Shown here in pieces: positions 26,561 through 35,004 of a stretch of 64,000 nucleotides of DNA (positions are counted from its first letter, which is position 1; each line of letters begins with the position of its first letter). The stretch covers positions 157,365-221,364 of the forward strand of contig CAVRJB010000005.1 of NCBI GenBank assembly GCA_963721385.1, read 5' to 3'. A program made the translations under genes and the position numbers. The notes beneath the pieces are model-generated. The model had not been told where the DNA came from. It saw only the letters and a program-made list of their open reading frames with translations, and ran no database searches. Source of the stretch: DAOMFB01 sp963721385 (GTDB lineage: Bacteria > Acidobacteriota > Thermoanaerobaculia > UBA5066).

Positions 26561-27514
26561 ATGGACCGATTCGCGTACGGTGAGTTGAAGGTCTTCGGGG
26601 GTCGGGCGCACCCCGCGCTGACGGGGGAAATCTGCCGGAACATGGGCCGCGAGGCGGGGCGGGTCACCCTCTACAACTTCTCCGACGGCGAGAACTACTG
26701 CCAGATCGAGGAAAACGTCCGCGGGGCGGACGCCTTCATCGTCCAGCCCACCTGCCCGCCGGTGAACGCGAACCTGCTCGAGCTTCTGATCATGCTCGAC
26801 GCCTTCAAGCGGTCGTCGGCCTCCCGGGTCACGGCCGTCCTGCCGTACTACGGCTACGCCCGGCAGGACCGGAAGGACAAGCCGCGCGTCCCGATCACCG
26901 CCAAGCTCGTGGCCGACCTGATCACGGCGGCGGGCGCCGATCGGGTCCTCTGCGTCGACCTCCACGCCGCCCAGATCCAGGGCTTCTTCGACATTCCGGT
27001 CGACCACCTCTTCGCCGCGCCCGTCCTCCTCGATGCGATCCGCGACTCGAACCTCGAGGCCATGACCGTCGTCTCGCCGGACGCGGGCGGTGTCGAGCGC
27101 GCCCGCGCCTTCGCGAAGCGCCTCGGCGCCCAGCTCGCCATCGTCGACAAGCGCCGGAAGGGGAAGAACGAGGTCGAGGTCCTGCACGTCATCGGCGACG
27201 TGAGGGACCGGAACATCATCGTCGTGGACGACATCATCGACACGGCCGGGACGCTCATCAACACGGTCATCGCGCTCAAGGAGGCGGGGGCGGGGCGCGT
27301 CTTCGCGGGCGCGGTCCACGGCGTCCTCTCGGGCCCGGCGATCGACCGGATCAACGGCAGCCCGATCGAGAAGATCTTCTGCGCCAATACGTTGCCCCTC
27401 GATGACAAGCTCGCCCGGTGCCCGATCCTGACCCCGCTCTCGATCGCGCCGCTCCTCGCGGAGGCGATCCAGCGGATCCACCAGGGGGCCTCGGTCTCGT
27501 CCCTCTTCGTCTGA
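26561..27514 (+). CDS. prs: Ribose-phosphate pyrophosphokinase
   Basis: 317 residues. Makes PRPP from ribose 5-phosphate and ATP for nucleotide, His and Trp synthesis. VLPYYGYARQDRKDKPR, VVSPDAGGVERARAFAKRLG and the PRPP-binding VVDDIIDTAGT are present, and the length is normal for class I enzymes. The ATG at 26561 has GAGGAG upstream and lies 21 bases after tRNA-Gln, so both may share a transcript. It is followed by a promoter for rplY. Confidence 0.97.
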   Translation: MDRFAYGELKVFGGRAHPALTGEICRNMGREAGRVTLYNFSDGENYCQIEENVRGADAFIVQPTCPPVNANLLELLIMLDAFKRSSASRVTAVLPYYGYARQDRKDKPRVPITAKLVADLITAAGADRVLCVDLHAAQIQGFFDIPVDHLFAAPVLLDAIRDSNLEAMTVVSPDAGGVERARAFAKRLGAQLAIVDKRRKGKNEVEVLHVIGDVRDRNIIVVDDIIDTAGTLINTVIALKEAGAGRVFAGAVHGVLSGPAIDRINGSPIEKIFCANTLPLDDKLARCPILTPLSIAPLLAEAIQRIHQGASVSSLFV

Positions 27515-27516
27515 CC

Positions 27517-27546
27517 TCGACCGGGGAGCACCTGGTCGTCTACAAT
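27517..27546 (+). promoter_or_regulatory. Promoter for rplY-pth
   Basis: TCGACC (27517-27522), an 18-base spacer and TACAAT (27541-27546). Transcription would start about 70 bases before the rplY ATG, giving a conventional leader that ends in the ribosome site GAAGGAAGGA. Confidence 0.5.
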
Positions 27547-27622
27547 CCATAGCTCGATTACCGGACCGTCCGCCCGGTGAGGATCGCCCCGGACCGGACG
27601 CCCGACGAAGGAAGGATCTCAG

Positions 27623-28381
27623 ATGATTCAGGACAATATCGTCGTCGAAGTGGAGCGCCGCGCCGAGACGGGCAAGAACGCCGCGAACCGGCTGCGCGCG
27701 AACGACGAGATCCCGGCCGTGATCTACGGCGGCGGGAAGGAGATGGAGACGCTCGCCCTGAAGGTGCCCCGCAAGAGCCTCGTGAACCTGTTGCGCAAGG
27801 GTATCGGCGAGAACACGATCTTCAAGCTGCAGCTGAAGGGGACCGACCAGCAGCGCCACGTGATGATCCGCGACATGGCGCTCGACCCGATCTCGCGAGC
27901 CCTTCTGCACGTCGACTTCGTCCGGATCCTCCTCGACAGGAAGCTCCGTGTCGAGGTGCCCGTCGAGATCGTCGGGACGGCCTTCGGCGTCAAGAACGAG
28001 GGAGGCCTCCTCAACATCGTCACGCACGACATCGAGATCGAGTGCCTGCCGGCCGACATCCCGCCGACGATCAAGGTGGACGTCACCGAACTCCACATCC
28101 ACGGCGCGATCCGCGTCTCCGACCTGAAGTTCGACGAGAAGACCCGCGTCCTCGAGGCGTCCGACCGCGTCATCGTCCACGTCGCCGTGCCGAAGGCCGA
28201 GGAGGTCGCCCCGGCGGCCGCGGCCGCGGTCGAGGGCGTCGCCGCGGAGGCGGCTCCGGCCGAGCCCGAGGTGATCAAGAAGGGCAAGAAGGAGGCCGAG
28301 GAGGGCGCCGCGGAAGCGGCCCCGGCCAAGGCCGAAAAGGCCGAGAAGCCGGCCAAGGGCGAGAAGAAGGAGAAGAAGTAA
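27623..28381 (+). CDS. rplY: 50S ribosomal protein bL25 (Ctc/TL5 form)
   Basis: 252 residues, the long CTC/TL5 type with two domains. The 5S-rRNA-binding domain includes RAETGKNAANRLRANDEIPAVIYGGG, and the C-terminal beta-domain includes LLNIVTHDIEIECLPADIPPTIKVDV. A tail of about 70 residues rich in Ala, Glu and Lys follows and is unlikely to be ordered. GAAGGAAGGA precedes the ATG. Pairing with pth immediately downstream is common. Confidence 0.96.
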   Translation: MIQDNIVVEVERRAETGKNAANRLRANDEIPAVIYGGGKEMETLALKVPRKSLVNLLRKGIGENTIFKLQLKGTDQQRHVMIRDMALDPISRALLHVDFVRILLDRKLRVEVPVEIVGTAFGVKNEGGLLNIVTHDIEIECLPADIPPTIKVDVTELHIHGAIRVSDLKFDEKTRVLEASDRVIVHVAVPKAEEVAPAAAAAVEGVAAEAAPAEPEVIKKGKKEAEEGAAEAAPAKAEKAEKPAKGEKKEKK

Positions 28382-28404
28382 TCGGCGAGGCGGAGATCGT
28401 CCTC

Positions 28405-28995
28405 GTGGTGGGGCTCGGCAATCCCGGCGACCGGTACTCCGGGACGCGCCACAACGTCGGCTTCGACGTCGTGGAGTCGTTCGTGAAGAAGGCTGGCGGC
28501 GGTGCGGCCCGGATCGACCGGCTCGACTGCCGGGCGCTCACCGGACGCGTCCGCGTGGGGGACCGTTCCGTCGTCGTGGCGCGCCCGCAGACGTACATGA
28601 ACCTCTCGGGGGAGTCGGTGAAGGGCCTGGCGACGAAGTACGCCGTCCCGCTCGAGCGCCTCATCGTCGTCTCCGACGACGTCGCGCTTCCCGTCGGTTC
28701 CGTCCGCATCCGCCCCTCCGGCTCGTCGGGCGGCCAGAAGGGTCTCCAGTCGGTCCTCGAGTGCTTCGGCACGAACGAGGTCCCGAGAATGCGCCTCGGC
28801 GTCCGCGGCGAGAACTTCCAGGCGGGGGAGCCGAAGGACGACTACGTCCTGGCCCGTTTTTCGAAGAAGGAGCGGCCGCTCGTCGACGAGGCGATCGGGA
28901 CCGCGTGTGAGGCGCTGGAGACCTTCGTCCTCGAGGGAATCGACGCCGCCATGAACCGTTTCAACCGTTCGCCGGAGGAAGAGCCGGCGAACTAA
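28405..28995 (+). CDS. pth: Peptidyl-tRNA hydrolase
   Basis: 196 residues from GTG 28405. Releases peptides from drop-off peptidyl-tRNA. VGLGNPGDRYSGTRHNVGF carries the catalytic asparagine and histidine; YMNLSGESV and VVSDDVALPVG follow. The usual GGxNGL loop reads GGQKGLQS, with lysine at the asparagine position. The start is uncertain: the frame is open back into rplY, but no ATG, GTG or TTG occurs before 28405, and the homologous beta-strand EIVLVV lies mostly upstream. A near-cognate ATC or a GTA start cannot be excluded. GGAG lies nine bases before the GTG. Confidence 0.9.
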   Translation: MVGLGNPGDRYSGTRHNVGFDVVESFVKKAGGGAARIDRLDCRALTGRVRVGDRSVVVARPQTYMNLSGESVKGLATKYAVPLERLIVVSDDVALPVGSVRIRPSGSSGGQKGLQSVLECFGTNEVPRMRLGVRGENFQAGEPKDDYVLARFSKKERPLVDEAIGTACEALETFVLEGIDAAMNRFNRSPEEEPAN

Positions 28996-29091
28996 TTTCA
29001 ACCCTTGGCCCGGCACCGGACCCGAGGGTCCAACGCCGTGCCTCGCGGGGGACCCCCGGGGCCGCCCGCGATCCGGAAGGAGGATTCACCC

Positions 29092-29553
29092 GTGACCCAG
29101 CGCCTTTACGACATGGTCTTTCTCGTGACGCCCGAGAAGGACGAGCAGGGGGCGGCGGCCGTCGTCGACGAGTTCCGCAAGCTCCTGCTCGAGAACGGCG
29201 CCCAGCTCCAGAAGGACGAGTCGATGGGCCGACGCCGGCTCGCCTTCACGATCAAGAAGAGGAACGAGGCTACGTACCACAACTTCCTCTTCACGGGCCC
29301 GGCGGCCTGCGTGAAGGAGGTCGAACGGAAGCTCGGGCTCTCCGAGAACGTCCTCCGCTACCTCACCGTCCGCGTGGACGAGGAGATGCGCCACGGACAG
29401 AAGGTCGCGAAGCGGACGAAGCCGCGGCTGCCTCGCCGTGTCGATACGCCGGGCGACTTCGCCGCTGCCCCCGCTGCCGCCGCCCCCCCCGCCCCCGCCG
29501 CGCCTCCGGCCGCCCCGCCCGCCCCCGAGGCCGGCGAGGCGGGCCGCGAGTGA
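29092..29553 (+). CDS. rpsF: 30S ribosomal protein bS6
   Basis: 153 residues. RLYDMVFLVTPEKDEQGAAA begins the ferredoxin-like fold, with GRRRLAFTIKKRNEATYHNF and LGLSENVLRYLTVRVDEE following. The GTG at 29092 has a strong AAGGAGG eight bases upstream, so the longer open frame is rejected. The C-terminus after residue 115 is a Pro/Ala tract encoded by very C-rich DNA. It heads the group rpsF, rpsR, DUF2232, rplI; the ssb gene found between rpsF and rpsR in many bacteria is absent. Confidence 0.95.
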   Translation: MTQRLYDMVFLVTPEKDEQGAAAVVDEFRKLLLENGAQLQKDESMGRRRLAFTIKKRNEATYHNFLFTGPAACVKEVERKLGLSENVLRYLTVRVDEEMRHGQKVAKRTKPRLPRRVDTPGDFAAAPAAAAPPAPAAPPAAPPAPEAGEAGRE

Positions 29554-29578
29554 CGCGAGAGAGCGAAAGAGGTTGATG

Positions 29579-29866
29579 ATGTCCTCCAGCCATTCGATGT
29601 CCTCCGGTTCGTCGTCGGGAGGCGCCCAGAAGCGTCCCGCAAAGAAGAAGTTCTTCGTCCGCCGGAAGCGCGTCTGCAAGTTCACGGTCGAGAAGATCGG
29701 CTACATCGACTTCAAGGACGTGAAGCTGCTGGGGCAGTTCGTCCCCGAGCGGTCGAAGATTCTTCCACGCCGCATCAGCGGCACGTCGGCCTTTTATCAG
29801 CGGAAGCTGGCGCGGGCCATCAAGCGGGCCCGGTACCTCGCGCTCCTGCCGTACGTCGCTGACTAG
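29579..29866 (+). CDS. rpsR: 30S ribosomal protein bS18
   Basis: 95 residues. KKKFFVRRKRVCKFTVEKIGYIDFKDVKLLGQFVPERSKILPRRISG and YQRKLARAIKRARYLALLPYV are classical bS18. The N-terminal 20 residues are Ser/Gly-rich. Tandem ATGs at 29576 and 29579 are possible; the second is better spaced from AAAGAGG. bS18 binds bS6 in the platform, and the genes are 25 bases apart. Confidence 0.95.
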   Translation: MSSSHSMSSGSSSGGAQKRPAKKKFFVRRKRVCKFTVEKIGYIDFKDVKLLGQFVPERSKILPRRISGTSAFYQRKLARAIKRARYLALLPYVAD

Positions 29867-29926
29867 GAGGGTCCGGGGGGCGCCCGCCGCGCCTTCCGAC
29901 CTTTCCGGTCCGCCGGAAGACGCTGC

Positions 29927-30922
29927 ATGAGCCCGACGCCGACGTTTGCGGGGCGGTGGTTCCGCCTTGTCCTCGCCCCTTTCTGGGCGGGGCTCGGCGC
30001 CGCGCTCAGCGTCGCGGTGCCGCCGGCGGGGCTCCTTCTCGTGCCGCTCGGCGCGGCGCGCCTCGGGCGGTCGGCCCTCGACGCCCGCGTTCCGGACGCC
30101 TTCGCCATGGCGGCGCTCTCCGTGCCGGTCGCCCTCGTGCTCGGCGCCCTCGTCGCCCCGGGCGGGATCCTCGCGGCGCCGCTCCTTGCCATGGCGTTCG
30201 TCGCGCTCCCGGCCCTCGCGCTCTTCGCGGGGGCGCGTGGCGGACGCCGGCGCGACGCGCTTTTCCTCCTCGTCTTCGCGGCGACCGGGATTGGCGCCCT
30301 TGCCATCGTCCTTGCCTTCGCGGTCTCCACGGGACGCGATCCCGGGTCCTGGCTCGCCGCGCGATTCGACGACCGGATTCCCGAGATGATCGGCTTCTAC
30401 CGGTCGGCGGGGTGGGAGGAGTCGTCGATCGAAGCGGCGGCCCGGGTCTTCCGCGTCGCCACCCGCCTCCTCGGGGCCCAGCTCCCGGGCCTCGCTCTCG
30501 CGGGGTCGATGCTCTTCGCGGCGCTCCTCGTCTATCCGCTCGGGCGGCTCTGGGGGGCCGACCGCGCCGAGCTGACGGAGACCTCTTTCGGCCGTTTCAC
30601 GACGCCGCTCGTGGCGGCGGCGCTCTTCGTCCCTGCCGGCCTCCTCGCCGCGCTCGGGCCGGACGGGCTCCGGCGGCCGGCTCTCGACGTCCTCATTCCC
30701 CTCGGTGCCTTGTTTTTTCTGAGGGGGCTGGCCATAATCCGCGCTCTTCTCGACCGGGGGCGGGTGAACCTCTTCCTCCGGGCGTTCATCTACGTCGTGG
30801 TCTTTCAGATGCCGTTGCCGCTGGTGCTCGCCCTCGGAGGGCTCTTCGACGAGTTCGTCGACGTCCGGGGCCGGGTCGAGCGGTGGGCGGCGCGAAAGGA
30901 AGACGACTCGGATGGGCCCTGA
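29927..30922 (+). CDS. DUF2232 (YybS-like) membrane protein
   Basis: 331 residues with about eight membrane helices. The N-terminal part is very Ala/Leu/Pro-rich. The C-terminal part, LFFLRGLAIIRALLDRG and LFLRAFIYVVVFQMPLPLVLALGGLFDEFVDVR, is the recognisable DUF2232 end. Genes of this family often sit between rpsR and rplI, as here, but no molecular function is known. ATG 29927 is 60 bases after rpsR. Confidence 0.85.
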   Translation: MSPTPTFAGRWFRLVLAPFWAGLGAALSVAVPPAGLLLVPLGAARLGRSALDARVPDAFAMAALSVPVALVLGALVAPGGILAAPLLAMAFVALPALALFAGARGGRRRDALFLLVFAATGIGALAIVLAFAVSTGRDPGSWLAARFDDRIPEMIGFYRSAGWEESSIEAAARVFRVATRLLGAQLPGLALAGSMLFAALLVYPLGRLWGADRAELTETSFGRFTTPLVAAALFVPAGLLAALGPDGLRRPALDVLIPLGALFFLRGLAIIRALLDRGRVNLFLRAFIYVVVFQMPLPLVLALGGLFDEFVDVRGRVERWAARKEDDSDGP

Positions 30923-30970
30923 CCGGAAGCGCGGGAAAACGGAAACGAACGAACTCGCGGAGAAACGACC

Positions 30971-31420
30971 ATGAAAGTGATCCTGACCGACGACGTGAAG
31001 GGGCTCGGGCAGCGCGGCGACGTGGTGACCGTGGCGGCCGGGTACGCCCGGAACTACCTCCTCCCGAAGGTGCTCGCCTTCGCCGCGACGCCCGGCAACA
31101 TGAAGCGGCTCGAGCAGGAGCGGAAGCGCTACGACGCCCGCCAGGTGACCGAGCGCGAGAAGGCCCAGGAGATCGCCCGGGCGATCGAGGGGACCCGCCT
31201 CGTCCTGAAGAAGAAGGCGGGGGAGCACGACACCCTTTACGGCACGGTCACGCCGTCCGAGCTGGCCGAGGCGCTCGCCGCCAAGGGGATCACGGTCGAC
31301 AAGCGGAAGATCGACCTCGAGGAGCCGATCAAGCGAATCGGCGAGCACACCGTCCACGTCAAGCTCCACCGGGACGTGACCGTCGGCCTGACGGTCGACG
31401 TCCAGCCCCTGACGGTCTAG
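30971..31420 (+). CDS. rplI: 50S ribosomal protein bL9
   Basis: 149 residues. MKVILTDDVKGLGQRGDVVTVAAGYARNYLLPK is the bL9 N-terminal domain, followed by the long connecting helix and the C-terminal domain HDTLYGTVTPSELAEAL and VHVKLHRDVTVGLTVDV. Length is typical. It closes the ribosomal protein group; a promoter for the sensor kinase follows. Confidence 0.97.
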   Translation: MKVILTDDVKGLGQRGDVVTVAAGYARNYLLPKVLAFAATPGNMKRLEQERKRYDARQVTEREKAQEIARAIEGTRLVLKKKAGEHDTLYGTVTPSELAEALAAKGITVDKRKIDLEEPIKRIGEHTVHVKLHRDVTVGLTVDVQPLTV

Positions 31421-31454
31421 CCCCGGTCCCGCCAGTACGACCGGCGTCGCCGCG

Positions 31455-31460
31455 TACAAT
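31455..31460 (+). promoter_or_regulatory. -10 box TACAAT for the sensor-kinase module
   Basis: TACAAT ends 15 bases before the ATG at 31476, shortly after the rplI stop. It would start the five-gene signalling cluster. No clear -35. Confidence 0.4.
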
Positions 31461-31475
31461 GACGCTACAGAAACG

Positions 31476-33286
31476 ATGTGGCGTCTAGACAGCGTCGTTC
31501 GAACGCGGGGCCGACTCCATCCGCTCGTCGGGCTCGACTGGCGGGTCCGGGTGTCGGGGCACCTCGTCATGGGGCTCATCGCGCTCTCGGATCTCTATGC
31601 GAGGCCGCACGAGGACTCTCATGGCCATCGCCCTCGTGGCGTCCGCCCTCGTCTGGCCCCACGTGGCGTGGCTGGCAGCCGCCAACGCGAAGGACAGCAA
31701 GGTCGCCGAGCTCCGGAACTTCCTCGTCGACGGCTTCATCGTCGGATGCTGGACGGCCGCGATGGGCTTCAGCCTCCTGCCGTCGATGGCGCTCGTCACG
31801 GCCATGACGACGGCGAGCCTGAGCGTCGCGGGCCCCGCCTACACGCTCCGGATCGTCGGCGCGATCGGCGTCGGAGCGGCTCTCGTCGGCGCGTCGACGG
31901 GCTATCAGGTCTCGCTCACCTCGAGCCCGCTCACGAATGCGCTCTCGGTCGGCGGAGACGCTCGCGTTCACGTCGATCATCGGCCTCCAGTCCCACGTAC
32001 AGACCCGGCGGCTTCTCCTCGCGAAGAAGGAGCTCGGCGAACAGCACGCCCAGATCCAGGACCAGTACGAGATCATCAAGCGCGCGCTGCAGGCCGCGCT
32101 CGACGCCAACGAGAAAGCCCGGGCGGCGGACCAGGCCAAGGGAGCGTTCCTCGCGAACATGAGCCACGAGCTGAGGACGCCGCTGAACGCGATCCTCGGC
32201 TACAGCGAAATGCTCGCGGAGGACGCCGCCGCGAACGGGCAGACGGGTGCGCTTGCGGACCTGAAGCGGATCCAGGGGGCCGGAAAGCACCTTCTCGGCC
32301 TGATCAACGAGGTGCTGGACCTTTCGAAGCTCGAGGCCGGGAAGACGAAGCTCCTCCTCGAGACTTTCGAGGTCGGGCTGCTCGTCGAGGACGTCGCCGG
32401 CACGGCGCGCGGGCTCGTCGAGAAGAAGGGGAACCGGTTCGAGCTCCGGGTCGCGAGCGGGATCGGCACGCTCCGGGAGGACGCCACCAAGGTCCGGCAG
32501 GTGCTTCTGAACCTCCTGTCGAACGCGGGGAAGTTCACGGAGAACGGGGTCGTCACGCTCGAGGTGAACCGCGAGTGGACGACCGAGGACGAGTGGGTCG
32601 TCTTCACCGTGAGCGACACCGGGATCGGGATGACACCCGAGCAGCGGGATCGGCTCTTCGAGCCGTTCATGCAGGCCGACGCCGCCACGATGCGGAAGTA
32701 CGGCGGCACGGGGCTCGGCCTCGCCATCAGCCGGAAGTACTGCCAGCTGATGGGCGGGGACATCCGGGTCGAGACGACTCCGGGCAAGGGCTCGGTCTTT
32801 ACGGTCCGACTTCCGGCCCAGGTCGAGAATTTCGACGGGGAGGCGTCGTTGGTCCGGCCGTCCCCGCTCCGCCGTTCCGCGTCGGGCGCCGAGAAGGCGC
32901 TCCTCGATTCCGGGATCCAGCCCAAACGCCTGCTCGTCATCGACGGCGACCCGGCGGCCTGCGACCTGATGGTGCGGCTCTGTGGCCGCGAGGGCTACCA
33001 GGTCCTGACGGCGCGGACGGGCGACGAAGGGCTCCGGCTCGCGCGGGAGCTGACGCCCGACGTCGTCGTCCTCGACGCCCTCCTGCCGGGGCGCGACGGC
33101 TGGGATCTCCTTCGCGAGCTCAAGACAGACCTCGACCTCGCGAGAATCCCGGTCGTCGTCGTCACGATCTCGGACGAGCGAGAGCGCGCGCTCGCCCTCG
33201 GGGCCTCCGAGCTCCTCGTGAAGCCGGTCGACCGCGAACGGCTCGTGGCGGTCCTCCGGGCCTGCCGAAAAGGGATCGCCGCCTAG
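31476..33286 (+). CDS. MASE2-like membrane sensor histidine kinase with C-terminal receiver (two apparent frameshifts)
   Basis: Reconstructed length about 602 residues. The N-terminal membrane sensor resembles MASE2 (WRVRVSGHLVMGLIALSDLYAR, then LRNFLVDGFIVGCWTAAMGF, VTAMTTASLSVAG). A coiled coil, the HisKA domain with phospho-acceptor MSHELRTPLNAI, and an HATPase with DTGIGMTPEQ and GGTGLGLAISRKY follow. A receiver domain ends the protein, with phospho-acceptor VVVLDALLPGRDGW. The reading frame must change near 31604-31608 and again near 31951-31953; deleting one base at each site gives uninterrupted homology (YARPTRTLMAI and NALSVAETLAF). From about 31953 on the frame is clean. Confidence 0.8.
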
Positions 33287-33294
33287 GGGCGTGC

Positions 33295-33741
33295 ATGGCG
33301 AAGACGCGAAACGTGCGGGCCGAGATGAGGGGGCTTGCGAGCCTGTCGATTCTGCCGGAGTGCCGGGCCTTCGTGGAGAAGGGCTGCCGGAGTGCGGGCG
33401 CGGGAGAGATGGAGTGCTTCGCGCTGAAACTCGCCGTCGACGAAGCCGTGAACAACGTCGTCGTCCATGGCTACAAGAATCTCGTCCCCGGGGACGTGGC
33501 GCTGGTCTTCGAAGCGAATGCAGAGCGGTTCGTCGTCACGATCCTCGACCGGGGGCATGCCTTCGCGCCGTCGAGCGCTCCGCCGCCCGACCTCGAGTCC
33601 GACAGCGCGAGGCGAAAGATCGGCGGCCTCGGCTGGCACCTCATCCGTTCGGTCGTGGACGAGCTCGATTACGTCTCGGGCGAGGGCGGAGAGAACCGGT
33701 TGACGCTCGTGAAGAGGCGCGCGGAAGCGGCGCGGAGCTGA
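33295..33741 (+). CDS. RsbW-like anti-sigma/serine-protein kinase
   Basis: 148 residues with an HATPase_c fold of the RsbW/SpoIIAB class. The N box is ALKLAVDEAVNNVVVHGY, and later motifs are VTILDRGHAFAP (G1-like) and GGLGWHLIRSVVDELDY (G2-like). Such proteins bind a sigma factor or target and phosphorylate a STAS antagonist. The STAS gene is 17 bases downstream, so this pair is a partner switch. It follows the kinase-receiver gene by eight bases. No sigma factor lies in this cluster; the nearest is the ECF gene at 46.5 kb, which has its own membrane anti-sigma. Confidence 0.87.
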   Translation: MAKTRNVRAEMRGLASLSILPECRAFVEKGCRSAGAGEMECFALKLAVDEAVNNVVVHGYKNLVPGDVALVFEANAERFVVTILDRGHAFAPSSAPPPDLESDSARRKIGGLGWHLIRSVVDELDYVSGEGGENRLTLVKRRAEAARS

Positions 33742-33758
33742 AGGGGAAGGAGGGGGAG

Positions 33759-34097
33759 ATGGAAATTGTGGTCGAAGAGAGGGATCCGGTCACGGTGCTG
33801 GCGGTGTCGGGAAGCATCGACGGCGGGACGTCGCCGGCTCTCTCGGCGAAGTTCCACGAGCGGATCGCCGCCGGGCGGGTGAAGCTCGTCGGCGACCTGT
33901 CGGGCGTGGACTACATGTCGAGCGCCGGCCTCCGGGCGCTTCTCGAGACCGTCAAGGAGGCGCGGCAGCGCGGGGGCGATCTGCGCCTGGCGGCGGTGAG
34001 GCCGGACGTCCTCCGAGTCCTCGATCTTTCGGGATTCACGAAGATCCTGAAGCTGTACGACGACGCCGGCGCTGCGGCCCTGAGCTTCGGCGCGTAA
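33759..34097 (+). CDS. STAS-domain anti-sigma-factor antagonist
   Basis: 112 residues, a single STAS domain. The phosphorylation site is a serine in GVDYMSSAGLRALLETV, the canonical position. AAGGAGGGGG stands upstream of ATG 33759. It would be phosphorylated by the RsbW-like protein and dephosphorylated by the PP2C phosphatase encoded two genes downstream, releasing or capturing the kinase. Confidence 0.92.
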   Translation: MEIVVEERDPVTVLAVSGSIDGGTSPALSAKFHERIAAGRVKLVGDLSGVDYMSSAGLRALLETVKEARQRGGDLRLAAVRPDVLRVLDLSGFTKILKLYDDAGAAALSFGA

Positions 34098-34119
34098 GGA
34101 AGGAAGAGGCGACAACGCG

Positions 34120-35004
34120 ATGGACACCCTCCCGTCGCCTGCCCGTTCCGGGGCTCCCGGCGTTGCCCTCGTCATCGGCTCCGGCAGCGTGAAGTGCGCG
34201 GCTGCCCTCGGTCTCCTCAAGGTCCTGTTGCGCGAGAGGATCGGCATCGACCTCGTCGTGGGTTGCAGCGGAGGAAGCCTCTACGCCGCCATCATCGCGC
34301 TCGGAATCGACGTCGCGGTCGCCGAGGAGATGACGATGCGGCTCTGGACGAAGGAGCTGACGGCGAAGAAGAGCTTCCGGGCTGCGCTCTCCGTCCTCCT
34401 GCCGCGCCTCTTCGGGTTCAGCGAGAGATTCGGGCTCGTGGACGACGGGCTGATCATGAAGCGCCTGAGCGACGCCTTCGGCGCGTACACATTCGACGAC
34501 GTGAAGATCCCGCTCTACCTGACGGCGACCGACTTCTGGACGGGCGAGCAGGTCGTCTTCGACCGCGGGAGCCTCGTCGACGCGATCCGCGCCTCGATCG
34601 CGATCCCGTACGTCTTTACGCCATGGAGAGTGGGGGAGCGCGTCCTCGTCGACGGGTTCCTCTCCGACCCGATGCCCGTCGGCGTCGCGATCCGGGAGGG
34701 GGGAAACGTCATCGTGACGATGGGCTTCGAGAGCCCCTACCAGAACCGCATCGACGGCGTCCTCCGCTTCGCGTTCCAGCTTTCGAGCATCACCTCGAAC
34801 AACCTCCTCCGGGCGAACTATTCGTTCCACAACCTCGCCCACCACGCGGAGATTCTCCCGATCATTCCGCAGTTCCGGGAGCGCCTCCACCTCTTCGACA
34901 CGGACAAGATCCCGTACGTCATCGAGGAGGGCGAGCGCGCCGCCGAGAAGATCCTGCCGCAGCTCCGGCGACTCCTTTCGGCCACCGGCTCCGGAGAAGC
35001 GTGA
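34120..35004 (+). CDS. Patatin-like phospholipase
   Basis: 294 residues. The nucleophile elbow is GCSGGS (GXSXG) near residue 51. The oxyanion loop GSGSVKCAAALG near residue 20 resembles GGGxRG but with Lys. The catalytic aspartate is in LVDGFLSDPMPV near residue 190. No signal peptide, so it is cytoplasmic or membrane-associated. The gene is embedded between the STAS and phosphatase genes and overlaps the latter as GTGA, so lipase and phosphatase are probably co-translated. Its role in the signalling module is unknown; a lipid-cleaving output or a sensing role is inference. Confidence 0.9.
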   Translation: MDTLPSPARSGAPGVALVIGSGSVKCAAALGLLKVLLRERIGIDLVVGCSGGSLYAAIIALGIDVAVAEEMTMRLWTKELTAKKSFRAALSVLLPRLFGFSERFGLVDDGLIMKRLSDAFGAYTFDDVKIPLYLTATDFWTGEQVVFDRGSLVDAIRASIAIPYVFTPWRVGERVLVDGFLSDPMPVGVAIREGGNVIVTMGFESPYQNRIDGVLRFAFQLSSITSNNLLRANYSFHNLAHHAEILPIIPQFRERLHLFDTDKIPYVIEEGERAAEKILPQLRRLLSATGSGEA

